From positions 1 to 32,137 of the forward strand of contig CAIKZO010000164.1 of assembly GCA_903832005.1 (NCBI GenBank): a stretch of DNA of 32,137 nt. The letters are read 5' to 3'. Under the pieces are notes generated by a model. It saw only the letters and a program-made list of their open reading frames with translations. It ran no database searches and was not told the origin of the DNA. The position numbers and the translations under genes are program-made. The stretch comes from Enhydrobacter aerosaccus (GTDB lineage: Bacteria; Pseudomonadota; Alphaproteobacteria; Reyranellales; Reyranellaceae). Positions 22,556 through 30,306 of the stretch are shown here, in pieces. The stretch's first letter is position 1. Each line of letters starts with the position of its first letter.

Positions 22556-22606
22556 ACGTGCCCCACAAAGCGCGGGCACGTCCTTGCGAGTTGAGCTAAT
22601 AACTCG
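22556..22606. promoter_or_regulatory. Two inverted repeats in the Lrp / NTF2-like divergent gap
   Basis: ACGTGCCC (22556-22563) with GGGCACGT (22574-22581), and CGAGTT (22587-22592) with AACTCG (22601-22606). They lie between the divergent starts and are plausible operators for the Lrp-type protein; this is inferred only. Confidence 0.4.
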
Positions 22607-22654
22607 GGTTCCAGTGCAATGTTATGCTAATTCTGGCCGACAAGGTGCGCTCTG

Positions 22655-23137
22655 ATGCCAAAAAATGACCTAGACGCGATCGACTGCCGAATCATGGCCG
22701 CCCTCCAGGCCGACGGCCGATTAAGCAACATCGATCTCGCCGAACGCGTGGGCCTGTCCCCGTCGCCCTGTCTACGGAGGGTGAAGCGGCTGGAGCGCGA
22801 AGGATATATCGATGCCTACCGCGCGGTGCTTCAGCGCGACCGTGTCGGTCTCGGCTTCTCTGTTTTCGTCGGCGTGAAGATCGAAAGCCATGCCAACGAT
22901 CGGGCGCTGGCCTTCGAGAAGGCGGTGACCGCCATGCCCGAAGTCGTTGCCTTCCATCTCGTCTCTGGCGAGGTCGACTACTTTCTTGAAGTCGTCGTTC
23001 CCGATCTCGAGCGCTATCGGGAGTTCATGGTCACCAAGCTTCTCGAGCTGCCGATCGTGCGCGAGGTGCGCAGCAACATCGCCATTCAGACATTGAAGGC
23101 CGGTGCCCCGCTCCCGCTCGGCCATCTCGGCGCCTAG
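22655..23137 (+). CDS. Lrp/AsnC family transcriptional regulator
   Basis: 160 residues, the family norm. N-terminal winged helix-turn-helix (LDAIDCRIMAALQADGRLSNIDLAERVGLSPSPCLRRVKRLEREGYI, about 6-52), then the RAM/AsnC effector domain (about 70-145) with VVAFHLVSGEVDYFLEVVVPDLERYREFM. These proteins form octamers or discs and respond to an amino acid or similar ligand. Divergent from the NTF2-like / nitronate monooxygenase pair, the most likely target. Ends ten bases from the facing MFS gene. Confidence 0.95.
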   Translation: MPKNDLDAIDCRIMAALQADGRLSNIDLAERVGLSPSPCLRRVKRLEREGYIDAYRAVLQRDRVGLGFSVFVGVKIESHANDRALAFEKAVTAMPEVVAFHLVSGEVDYFLEVVVPDLERYREFMVTKLLELPIVREVRSNIAIQTLKAGAPLPLGHLGA

Positions 23138-23147
23138 TCGGAATCTC

Positions 23148-24578
23148 CTACTGCAGTGACGAGAGCGGCGGCGCCACGTCTTCCAGCGACTTGCCCTCTG
23201 CCTTCACGCCCAAGCTGAGCTCGACGACGGCCGCCACGATCATCAGCGCCGCGCCGATCAGGTAGCCGATCAGCACGTTGCCGCGATCGCCGCCACCGAT
23301 CAGGCGGCCGAACAGCCAGGGTCCACCCACGCCGCCCAGCAACGTACCGAAGGCGTAGAACAGAGCGATGGTGAGCGCGCGGACTTCGAGCGGAAAGCAT
23401 TCGCCGACCGTGAGATAGGCCGCACTCGCCGCCGCCGAGGCGAAGAAGAACACCGCCGTCCACATCACCGTCTGCGTCGTGGCAGTAAGCACGCCCATAT
23501 GGAAAAGCTGGCCGGTCGCGGCGAGCAGGATGCCCGCCAGCGCATAGGTGGCCGCGATCATGGTCTTGCGGCCGAGCGTGTCGAACAGTTTGCCGAGCAG
23601 CACGGGGCCGAGGAAGTTGCCCAGGGCGAACGGCAGGATGTAGAGCCCGACCTTGTCGGCCGCCACATTGTAGAACTTGGTGAGCACCAGCGCGTAGGTG
23701 AAGAAGATCGCGTTGTAGATGAAGGCCTGGCTCGCCATCAGCACGATGCCGAGCGCCGTGCGGCCGGGATAATGTTTCAAGAGAGTCTGCGCGACAGAGC
23801 CGAGCGTGAGCTTGTGCGGATCACCCAACTTCAACGTCGCGGTCACCGGTTCGAGCTCGACATGCTCGCTGGCGATCACGCGCGCCTCGATTTCGGCCAC
23901 GACCTCGTGCGCCTCGCCATCGCGGCCATGGATCATCAGCCAGCGCGGGCTCTCGGGCAGGAACTGGCGCAGGTAGAGAATGAAGAGGCCGAGCACCGCG
24001 CCGCTGCCGAAGGCGATACGCCAGCCCAGATCGGCGCCGAACAGGTTCGGATCGAGCAACCACACCGAGACCAGCGCACCCGCCGCGGCGCCGATCCAGA
24101 AGCTGCCGTTGATGGCCAGATCCGTGCGGCCACGCACCCGCGCCGGGATCAGTTCCTGGATCGCCGAATTGATCGCGGAATATTCGCCGCCGATGCCCGC
24201 GCCCGTGAGGAAGCGGAAGAACAGGAAGCTCTCGATATTCCACGAGAAGGCCGTGAGCGCGGTCGCCACCAGATAGACGCCTAAGGTGACGTTGAAGAGC
24301 TTCTTGCGACCCAGGCGATCCGTGAGGTGCCCGAAAAAGAGCGATCCCAATACCGCGCCTATGAGATAGGCACTTCCGGTCAGCCCCACCTGTTCGGCCG
24401 TGAGATGGAGGCGCGGACTGGTTTGCAGCGCCGCTGCGACGGAGCCGGCCAGGGTCACTTCGAGCCCGTCGAGGATCCAAGTGATGCCCAGCGCCGCAAC
24501 GACCAGCCGATGAAATCGGCTCCACGGCAGCCGATCGAGCCGGGCCGGAACGTCTGTCAGGGTGTTGGGACTGGCCAT
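23148..24578 (-). CDS. MFS transporter, metabolite:H+ symporter / sugar-porter type
   Basis: 476 residues, 12 predicted helices. Signature loops are present: GHLTDRLGRKK between helices 2 and 3, RFLTGAGIGGEYSAINSAIQELIP in helices 4-5, PESPRWL after helix 6 and GKLFDTLGRK in the second half. These place it with sugar-porter / aromatic-acid:H+ symporter-like importers. Divergent from the Fsr-like exporter gene with about 106 bases between starts, so an importer and an exporter face away from a shared control region. The substrate may be linked to the downstream oxidative operon. Confidence 0.9.
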   Translation of the reverse strand: MASPNTLTDVPARLDRLPWSRFHRLVVAALGITWILDGLEVTLAGSVAAALQTSPRLHLTAEQVGLTGSAYLIGAVLGSLFFGHLTDRLGRKKLFNVTLGVYLVATALTAFSWNIESFLFFRFLTGAGIGGEYSAINSAIQELIPARVRGRTDLAINGSFWIGAAAGALVSVWLLDPNLFGADLGWRIAFGSGAVLGLFILYLRQFLPESPRWLMIHGRDGEAHEVVAEIEARVIASEHVELEPVTATLKLGDPHKLTLGSVAQTLLKHYPGRTALGIVLMASQAFIYNAIFFTYALVLTKFYNVAADKVGLYILPFALGNFLGPVLLGKLFDTLGRKTMIAATYALAGILLAATGQLFHMGVLTATTQTVMWTAVFFFASAAASAAYLTVGECFPLEVRALTIALFYAFGTLLGGVGGPWLFGRLIGGGDRGNVLIGYLIGAALMIVAAVVELSLGVKAEGKSLEDVAPPLSSLQ

Positions 24579-24620
24579 CAGGTGCCCCGATAACGTTACT
24601 CTTTATAAGGTGTTCCGCCT

Positions 24621-24641
24621 CGGCGCAGGAGGCATGCGCCG
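24621..24641. promoter_or_regulatory. Hairpin in the divergent MFS/MFS leader
   Basis: CGGCGCA (24621-24627) pairs with TGCGCCG (24635-24641); the loop holds GGAGG. A TAACGTTA palindrome (24591-24598) lies upstream. It may be a control element for one of the two transporter genes; weak evidence. Confidence 0.3.
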
Positions 24642-24684
24642 GGACCGGGTGGTGGCCGGTATTTCCCTTCATTATTATACGCTT

Positions 24685-25956
24685 ATGACCGACAGCACCT
24701 TGGCGGCCCCGTCACACACCACGGCCGCCCCACAAACCAAGACCGCCTCCTCGGGCTCCTCCGTCGACAGCGCGACGTTCGCGATCATCCTGTCGCTGTC
24801 GTTCTGCCACCTGCTGAACGACATGATGCAGTCGCTGGTGCCGGCGCTTTATCCGATCCTCAAGGAGAACTACGCGCTCTCCTTTACCCAGGTCGGGTTC
24901 ATTACGCTCGCCTTCCAGTTCACCGCCTCGATGCTGCAGCCGGTCGTCGGCCTCTACACCGACAAGCACCCCAAGCCCTACTCGCTGGTCGCGGGTATGG
25001 GCTTCACCCTGGTCGGCCTGCTCAGCCTCTCGCACGCCCATTCCTATCCCGTGATCCTGCTGTCGGCCGCGATGATCGGCATGGGCTCGTCGGTCTTCCA
25101 TCCCGAGGCCTCGCGCATGGCGCGCCTCGCCGCCGGCGGCCGTTACGGCCTTGCCCAGTCGCTGTTCCAGATCGGCGGCAACATGGGCTCCGCCTGCGGC
25201 CCGCTGCTCGCCGCCTTCGTCGTCGTCGTGCGTGGCCAGAGCAGCCTCGCCTGGTTCTCCGCCGCCGCGCTCGTGGCCATGGTGATCCTGTTCCAGATGG
25301 GTCACTGGTATCGCGCGCGCCTCGCCGAGGGTGCGAGCGCCGGCCCCAAGAAGGCCAAGAAAATTGTCGCTCCTCACGGCCTGTCGAAGGGCCGCGTCGG
25401 GTTCGCCGTGTTCATCCTGGTCGTGCTGCTGTTCAGCAAGAACGTCTACCAGGCGAGCCTCGGCTCCTATTACACCTTCTACCTGATGGACAAGTTCGGC
25501 CTCTCCATCCAGACGGCGCAGTATTTCCTGTTCGCCTTCATGTTCGGCATCGTGATCGGCACCCTACTGGGTGGCCTGGTCGGCGACCGGGTCGGCCGCA
25601 TCCCGGTGATCTGGTTCTCGATCCTGGGCGCGATGCCATTCGCGCTGATGCTACCGCACGCCAACCTGTTCTGGACGGCCGTGCTGGCGGTGACCGTGGC
25701 GATCATCGTCGCCTCGGCCTTCGCCGCGATCCTGGTCTATGCCCAGGAACTGCTGCCCGGTCGGGTCGGGCTGGTGGCCGGCATCTTCTACGGGTTTTCC
25801 TTCGGCCTGGGTGGCCTGGGCGCCGCCGGCCTCGGCCGGATCGCCGACTGGACCAGCATCACGACGGTCTACAACGTGACCCCGTACCTGCTATGCTTGG
25901 GCTTCTTGACGGCCCTCCTGCCCCGTCTGCCGGGAGAGCCGAAGAACGCCCATTAA
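24685..25956 (+). CDS. Fsr-like MFS exporter (fosmidomycin-resistance family)
   Basis: 423 residues from ATG 24685. The frame extends upstream to 24562, but those codons are not family-like. A second ATG at 24634 lies too close to GGAGG, and the chosen start lacks a clear ribosome site. The Fsr signature is clear: FCHLLNDMMQSLVPALYPILKENYALSFTQVGFITLAFQ near the first helices, PKPYSLVAGMGFTLVGLL, MGSSVFHPEASRMARLAAGGRYGLAQSLFQIGGNMG, and GDRVGRIPVIW in the C-half. The family pumps out small organic molecules including fosmidomycin. It opens a six-gene plus-strand operon, 11 bases before the VOC gene, so it may export a product or toxic intermediate. Confidence 0.9.
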   Translation: MTDSTLAAPSHTTAAPQTKTASSGSSVDSATFAIILSLSFCHLLNDMMQSLVPALYPILKENYALSFTQVGFITLAFQFTASMLQPVVGLYTDKHPKPYSLVAGMGFTLVGLLSLSHAHSYPVILLSAAMIGMGSSVFHPEASRMARLAAGGRYGLAQSLFQIGGNMGSACGPLLAAFVVVVRGQSSLAWFSAAALVAMVILFQMGHWYRARLAEGASAGPKKAKKIVAPHGLSKGRVGFAVFILVVLLFSKNVYQASLGSYYTFYLMDKFGLSIQTAQYFLFAFMFGIVIGTLLGGLVGDRVGRIPVIWFSILGAMPFALMLPHANLFWTAVLAVTVAIIVASAFAAILVYAQELLPGRVGLVAGIFYGFSFGLGGLGAAGLGRIADWTSITTVYNVTPYLLCLGFLTALLPRLPGEPKNAH

Positions 25957-25967
25957 GGGAGGGCTTC

Positions 25968-26525
25968 ATGGACTCTCAGGTCGACCACAAGCGCCGCGTT
26001 CTCGATAGCAAGCCGGTCTCGCCCACGCTGTTCGCGCACTTCGTCCTGCGCACCTCGAACCGTACGCCGCTGCGCGACTGGTACCTCAAGGTGCTGAACG
26101 CGCGACAGGTGTTCGAGAACGAGTACATCTCGTTCATCAGCTACGACGACGAGCATCATCGCGTCGCCTTCGTGCAGATCGACGGCCTCGAGAAGGCCGC
26201 CGACAAGGCCTGGGGCCTTGCGCATGTCGCCTACACGTTCGCCGATCTCCACCAGCTGCTCTCGACCTACAAGCGGCTGAAGGCCGACGGCATCGTGCCG
26301 GTGCGCACCATCAACCACGGCCCGACCGTGTCGATGTACTACAAGGATCCCGACGGCAATCAGGTCGAGCTGCAGGTCGATGCCTTCGACAAGGCGGGCG
26401 CTGCCTCCTACTTCCATACCGAGCCCTTCGCCAAGAACCCGATCGGCGTGCTGTTCGACGCCGACAAGATGGTGGCCGACTACGAAGCCGGCGTCCCTGA
26501 GGCCGAGTTGCTGCGCAGGCCCTGA
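25968..26525 (+). CDS. VOC family dioxygenase-like protein
   Basis: 185 residues from ATG 25968, with GGGAGG upstream. Two beta-alpha-beta modules of the glyoxalase/extradiol type. The metal triad seen in extradiol dioxygenases is present: His24 (FAHFVLRT), His86 (LAHVAYTF) and Glu134 (YYKDPDGNQVELQVD). This supports an Fe(II)- or Mn-dependent ring-cleaving enzyme such as a catechol or biphenyl-2,3-diol 1,2-dioxygenase, though glyoxalase-like roles remain possible. Third module of the operon logic: the GST gene begins two bases after its stop. Confidence 0.88.
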   Translation: MDSQVDHKRRVLDSKPVSPTLFAHFVLRTSNRTPLRDWYLKVLNARQVFENEYISFISYDDEHHRVAFVQIDGLEKAADKAWGLAHVAYTFADLHQLLSTYKRLKADGIVPVRTINHGPTVSMYYKDPDGNQVELQVDAFDKAGAASYFHTEPFAKNPIGVLFDADKMVADYEAGVPEAELLRRP

Positions 26526-26527
26526 TC

Positions 26528-27106
26528 ATGCTCACTCTTCATCTCAGCCCCGCCACCAGCTCGATGGCGGTGCACATCGCTTTGCATGAGATCGGCGTCC
26601 CCTTCGAGACCAAGGTCTGGACGCTAGCCCAGGGCACACGCACGCCCGAGTATCTTGCGATCAATCCTGCCGGCAAGGTGCCTGCGCTGGTGGTCGACGG
26701 TACCCTGATCACCGAAGTGGCGGGTGGACTCTTTTATCTCGCCAAGCGCTATCCGGAGGCCAAGCTCCTGCCGGCCAACGATCCGCTCACCGAGGCGCGG
26801 GCGGTATCGTGGATGTCGTTCCTCGCCTCGACCGTCCACCCGGCGCGCGCCAAGGGCATGGACGCGCTCGCCGAAGCCTGGGCACTTGCCGAGAAGAAAT
26901 TCGGCGAGGACTCGAAGGGCCGCGACTGGACCTTGGGCAGCTATTCGATCGTCGACATCCACCTCTTCCGCCTTTACTGGCGCATGGTGAACACGCCGGG
27001 CGATCGGCCGACCGGATTGAAGGGGCTCGATGGCCACTACGCGTACATGATGGCGCGGCCGGCGGTGAAGAAGACCATCGACGTCGAAAGCAAGATCGCG
27101 CGCTAG
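26528..27106 (+). CDS. Glutathione S-transferase, first of a tandem pair
   Basis: 192 residues. Thioredoxin-fold N-domain: LTLHLSPATSSMAVHIALHEIGVPFE, where beta-class enzymes carry Cys in the position of one of the Ser (SP..CS); then NPAGKVPALVVDG and the glutathione gamma-Glu contact region ITEVAGGLFYLAKRYPE. C-domain about 85-190 with YSIVDIHLFRLYWRM. About half the residues match the next gene product, so this is a tandem duplication. Conjugation or reductive ring chemistry on the operon's substrate is likely. Only one base separates it from the second GST. Confidence 0.92.
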   Translation: MLTLHLSPATSSMAVHIALHEIGVPFETKVWTLAQGTRTPEYLAINPAGKVPALVVDGTLITEVAGGLFYLAKRYPEAKLLPANDPLTEARAVSWMSFLASTVHPARAKGMDALAEAWALAEKKFGEDSKGRDWTLGSYSIVDIHLFRLYWRMVNTPGDRPTGLKGLDGHYAYMMARPAVKKTIDVESKIAR

Positions 27107-27107
27107 C

Positions 27108-27692
27108 GTGAGCAAGTTCGCTCTTCATATGGCGCCGGGCTCGAGCTCGATGGCCGTGCATATCGCGCTGAACGAGATTGGCGTGCCGTTCGAGAAGAAG
27201 CTCATGTCGTTCCACAAGAAGGACATGAAGAGCGCCGCCTACCTCGCGCTCAATCCCGAGGGTGCGGTGCCGATGATGCAGATCGACGGCCGGCCGCTCA
27301 CGCAGGTGGCGGCCTGCCTCTTCTATCTCGCCAAGCGCTATCCCGAAGCCCAGCTGCTGCCGGCCAACGATCCCGAGACCGAGGCGCAGGCGATCTCGTG
27401 GATGTCGTTCATCGCCTCCGGCATCCATCCCGTGGCCCGGCTGGGCGGCGAATACGTCGCCAATGCATGGGCGATCGCCGAGAAGAAGTTCGGCGACGGC
27501 GAGTGGGCCCTGGGCCAGTACTCGATCGTCGATATCCACCTTTTCCGGCTCTATTGGCGCATGCTCAACCGGCCGAACCCTGCCGGCGGCTTCCCGCGGC
27601 TCGACAAATTGCATGCACGGATGATGGCCCGGCCGGCCGTTCAACGAACCCTCGACGTCGAGAAATCCATCGGCTACGAACTCCCCGCCTGA
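27108..27692 (+). CDS. Glutathione S-transferase, second of a tandem pair
   Basis: 194 residues from GTG 27108, placed one base after the preceding stop. N-domain KFALHMAPGSSSMAVHIALNEIGVPFE, then NPEGAVPMMQIDG and LTQVAACLFYLAKRYPE. C-domain with WMSFIASGIHPVARLGGEYV and YSIVDIHLFRLYWRML. It differs from its twin in the substrate-facing region (MDALAEAW versus GGEYVANAW), so the two could act on different substrates or form a heterodimer. Also Ser rather than Cys at the beta-class catalytic position. Confidence 0.92.
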   Translation: MSKFALHMAPGSSSMAVHIALNEIGVPFEKKLMSFHKKDMKSAAYLALNPEGAVPMMQIDGRPLTQVAACLFYLAKRYPEAQLLPANDPETEAQAISWMSFIASGIHPVARLGGEYVANAWAIAEKKFGDGEWALGQYSIVDIHLFRLYWRMLNRPNPAGGFPRLDKLHARMMARPAVQRTLDVEKSIGYELPA

Positions 27693-27752
27693 TCGATTTT
27701 CCGGAATGCGAGTGCTACTGTCCGGCGGTGTTGGGGCGTGAGGGAGTATTCG

Positions 27753-28826
27753 ATGCAGTTCGGCTGGCTGACGCTCAGTCTGTCGCCATCGCCGGAGGAA
27801 GATGCGGTCCGCATCGAGCAGCAGATCGAACAGGTCTGCTACGCCGAGACGCTGGGGTTCAGCGATGTCTGGCTGACCGAGCATTATTTCACCGGTGAGA
27901 GCGTCTACAACGATTCGCTGATGTTTGCCGCTGCCCTGGCGATGAAGACCAGCCGCATTCGGCTGGGTTTCGCGGTCGTTCAGACGCCGTTCCACCATCC
28001 CGTGCGCCTGGCCACGCAGCTCGCCCTGCTCGACAATCTCAGCAAGGGCCGCATCGACGTCGGCGTCGGCAAGGGCACCGTCTACAACGAGTATGAATTC
28101 GTGGGTCATGGGCTGCGCAGCGACGACAGCCGCGAGCGCATGGAAGAAGCCGTCGCGGTGATCGAGCTCGCCTGGGGCGGCGAGCCGTTCGAGTTCGACG
28201 GCAAGTTCCACAAGCTCAAGGTCCCTGCGCTCAGGCCAAAGCCGGTGCAGCCGTCGCCGCCGCTGTGGCGCAGCGTGATCTCGCCCGGCTCCTTCACCGA
28301 ATGCGGCAAGCTCGGCATCCCGATCCTGACAGCGCGCCTTGCCGTGCCGAAACTCAAGGAGCGCTGGGCCCTGTACGACGCCGGGCTGAAAGCCGGCGGT
28401 CACGACGAGGCGACGCGCGCGCGGTTGCTCGCGCAGAGCGCCCTCTGGCGCAACGTCTATGTCGCCGAGTCCGACGCCCAGGCCGAGGACGAGTTGGCCA
28501 CGTTGCTGATCGAGACCCGCGAGCACATGATGCATGTCCGCGAGGCCTACAACCCACCCGACTTCCAGCCCGGCCCCGAGACGCTTAATCCCTGGACCGA
28601 CCCCAAAGTGAAGGACGACGTGGCGGTGCCCTACGTGCTCGAGACCGGCTCGATCTACGGCTCGCCCAAGCGGGTACGCGAGCAGGTGGCCGAGATTGCC
28701 GACGCCGGGATCCAGCACCTGCTCTGCCAGACCGGCTTCGGCGCCATGAATCACGCCCAGAATATCGCCTCGATGCGCCGGTTCGGTGAACAAGTCATGC
28801 CGGCCTTCCGCCAGAAGGTGGTATAA
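27753..28826 (+). CDS. LLM-class flavin-dependent monooxygenase (luciferase-like)
   Basis: 357 residues from ATG 27753, with GAGGGAG eight bases upstream; a GTG at 27738 is less likely. TIM-barrel bacterial-luciferase fold: MQFGWLTLSLSP, GFSDVWLTEHYFT, IRLGFAVVQTPFHHPVRLATQLALLDNLSKGRIDVGVGKGTVYNEYEFVG, RMEEAVAVIELAW and the late HLLCQTGFGAMNH. These enzymes use reduced FMN from a separate reductase, which is not visible here, to oxidise or desulfonate organic compounds. It follows the twin GSTs by about 60 bases and precedes a 4-TM gene by six. Confidence 0.93.
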   Translation: MQFGWLTLSLSPSPEEDAVRIEQQIEQVCYAETLGFSDVWLTEHYFTGESVYNDSLMFAAALAMKTSRIRLGFAVVQTPFHHPVRLATQLALLDNLSKGRIDVGVGKGTVYNEYEFVGHGLRSDDSRERMEEAVAVIELAWGGEPFEFDGKFHKLKVPALRPKPVQPSPPLWRSVISPGSFTECGKLGIPILTARLAVPKLKERWALYDAGLKAGGHDEATRARLLAQSALWRNVYVAESDAQAEDELATLLIETREHMMHVREAYNPPDFQPGPETLNPWTDPKVKDDVAVPYVLETGSIYGSPKRVREQVAEIADAGIQHLLCQTGFGAMNHAQNIASMRRFGEQVMPAFRQKVV

Positions 28827-28832
28827 ACCGTC

Positions 28833-29324
28833 ATGGTTCTCGGACTGCCCATCGCCACCTTCAAGCTGGTCTACGTCTGCATCAGCCTGTTCGCCATGTT
28901 CTCCGGCATGATGGTGGTGCGCGACATGCGCAAGATGCGGCCGCTGGGCTTCTGGAACCCGCTGTTCTTTGTCAGCACCATCGTCACCGCCGGAGCCGGC
29001 TTCCTCTTCCCGCCCAACACTTTCGGACCGCCGACCAACGTCTGCTGGATCCTGCTCGCGGTGCTGGCGCTTGGCCTGTTCGCGCTCTACGCGACGCGGC
29101 TGAGCGGCCTGTGGCGCTGGACCTACGCACTCACCATCATCGCCGGCCTCTACCTCAACGTCCTCATGGGCATTACCCAGGCCTTCGAGCGCATCGAGGT
29201 CCTGCACCGCTACGCGCCCAAGGGCACCGAGCCGCCGTTGATCGCGGCTCAGGTAATCGTGCTGTTCGGCTTCCTGGTCGTGGGCTTCATTGCCGCCAGC
29301 CGCTTCCGAGCAACGGGCCCTTAA
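28833..29324 (+). CDS. Four-TM membrane protein ending the oxidative operon
   Basis: 163 residues. Hydrophobic helices at about 8-27, 44-60, 69-88, 94-113 and 135-157 suggest four or five passes; the exact number is uncertain. The conserved-looking cytoplasmic loop VRDMRKMRPLGFWNP and a GLWRW loop are the only landmarks. No family recognised. Six bases after the flavin monooxygenase, so probably co-translated. It might be an auxiliary to the exporter or a membrane sensor. Ends ten bases from the facing STAS-like gene. Confidence 0.75.
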   Translation: MVLGLPIATFKLVYVCISLFAMFSGMMVVRDMRKMRPLGFWNPLFFVSTIVTAGAGFLFPPNTFGPPTNVCWILLAVLALGLFALYATRLSGLWRWTYALTIIAGLYLNVLMGITQAFERIEVLHRYAPKGTEPPLIAAQVIVLFGFLVVGFIAASRFRATGP

Positions 29325-29334
29325 GGACAAGTTC

Positions 29335-29712
29335 CTAGTCGGGCACTGCCTGCTTCTCGAGCCAACGACGCGCTTCGCTGGCGTCTGTAAACACCTTCAT
29401 CGGACGCTCCGCGACGGCCAGCATGCCGATCACGCGGCTCACGGCTTCCATCATGGCGAGCGGAAACACCAGCGCCAGCGGACCCATCGGCCCGTCGCCC
29501 TGCGTGCTGCGCAAACGCCATCCGAGCGCCATCATGTCGTCCGGCGCCATCGCATTGGTGCCACGGCCGGCGTCGAAGAGCTTGCGATAGGGCGCCGCCC
29601 CCGCCTGCTCCATCGCACTCAACATGGCGTCCATGTCGGCGCGCGTGATGTCGCCGGTCACGACGGTAATCGCCATCTTGGTTTCATGATCGATCGTCCA
29701 GGTGAGCGGCAT
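29335..29712 (-). CDS. STAS / SpoIIAA-like domain protein (paralogue of 2093-2497)
   Basis: 125 residues, with GAGGAAG before the ATG. Pattern: MAITVVTGDITRADMDAML, then PYRKLFDAGRG with the central Asp, ALGWRLRSTQGDGPMGPLALVFP, and ERPMKVFTDASEARRWLEKQ. It matches the left-hand STAS-like protein at YRK..D..R, RLR, GPLA.V.P, RP..VF and AR.W. Likely a small cytoplasmic regulatory protein. It lies between the oxidative operon and the prophage lysis genes and its codon use is host-like. Confidence 0.65.
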   Translation of the reverse strand: MPLTWTIDHETKMAITVVTGDITRADMDAMLSAMEQAGAAPYRKLFDAGRGTNAMAPDDMMALGWRLRSTQGDGPMGPLALVFPLAMMEAVSRVIGMLAVAERPMKVFTDASEARRWLEKQAVPD

Positions 29713-29732
29713 CCACTCTTCCTCGTCGCGAC

Positions 29733-29756
29733 GGGAGCGTTCCTTTTAACGCTCCC
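29733..29756. terminator. Hairpin between the prophage lysis cassette and the host gene
   Basis: GGGAGCGTT (29733-29741) pairs exactly with AACGCTCCC (29748-29756), 6-nt loop. It lies after the last phage gene on the minus strand, where a terminator of the late operon would be expected. The loop carries TTTT on the plus strand, but no T-run follows the stem. Confidence 0.5.
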
Positions 29757-29810
29757 CGGGGAGATGAGGCAATGAACCGGCGGCAACATTCAAATTGCAG
29801 CGACCTCCGG

Positions 29811-30065
29811 TCATCCACCCTGCACGAAGGCCGCGAGATCGGACTGCCGTCGCTTGCAGACCAGATAGGCTTCGGCGACGCGAATGCGCTCGGCCGCTAT
29901 CTCGTTGTCCGCGGCATCGTCGGCCGCGAGTTCCGGATCAATGCAGGGCAGCAGCAGGCTGGCGTCCGGTTGGCGGCTGACCGTCGTTGCCGAATAGCTG
30001 GTGCAGGCTGCGAGTGGCATCGCGCATAGCAGGAGACTGAGCGCAGCTCGTCGAAATCGGTTCAT
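29811..30065 (-). CDS. Phage o-spanin lipoprotein, Rz1-like (nested in Rz)
   Basis: 84 residues from ATG 30065, with AGGTG five bases upstream. Lipoprotein signal with lipobox LAAC (Cys21) after MNRFRRAALSLLLCAMP. The mature part (TSYSATTVSRQPDASLLLP then a charged helix ending in RRQSDLAAFVQGG) would be anchored in the outer membrane. The first 128 bases lie inside the 3' end of the Rz-like gene in another frame, the arrangement of lambda Rz/Rz1. Role: outer-membrane half of the spanin that joins inner and outer membranes at lysis. The acidic middle (IDPELAADDAADNEIAAERI) is longer than in lambda Rz1. Confidence 0.82.
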   Translation of the reverse strand: MNRFRRAALSLLLCAMPLAACTSYSATTVSRQPDASLLLPCIDPELAADDAADNEIAAERIRVAEAYLVCKRRQSDLAAFVQGG

Positions 30066-30306
30066 GATACACCTGTTGAATGGCAGCGCCGGCCTTCTGG
30101 TCGAGCGCGGCGAGAGCTGTCTGCTGCTGGGCGATGAGGTTGGCCGACAGTTCGGCATCCTCGGCCTTCTGCTTGAGGATGGCGTCGCGGTCGGCGACGT
30201 CGGTCTTCAGCGCGCCGTTCTCCTCGTAGGACCATTTCAGCAGCAACCCGGCGCCGCCCAGCAGCAGGACGAGTACGCCGAGCGCCAAGGCAAGATACTT
30301 CGTCAC
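29938..30306 (-). CDS. Phage i-spanin, Rz-like
   Basis: 122 residues from GTG 30306, which overlaps the upstream TGA as GTGA. One N-terminal TM helix (YLALALGVLVLLLGGAGLLLKW), then a coiled-coil periplasmic segment (NGALKTDVADRDAILKQKAEDAELSANLIAQQQTALAALDQKAG; about 30-75). The C-terminal CAQSPAMRDATRSLHQLF is a motif I associate with Rz-like proteins. It would pair with the nested lipoprotein to fuse membranes in the last step of phage lysis. The C-terminal end is shared with the other reading frame. Confidence 0.82.
   Translation of the reverse strand: MTKYLALALGVLVLLLGGAGLLLKWSYEENGALKTDVADRDAILKQKAEDAELSANLIAQQQTALAALDQKAGAAIQQVYHEPISTSCAQSPAMRDATRSLHQLFGNDGQPPTGRQPAAALH

Noticed and set aside
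26787..29330. 847-residue open frame on the minus strand
   Set aside because: It runs antisense through five well-supported genes (both GSTs, the LLM monooxygenase and the 4-TM gene among them) and shows His/Arg/Glu-rich low-complexity text typical of antisense frames in high-GC DNA.
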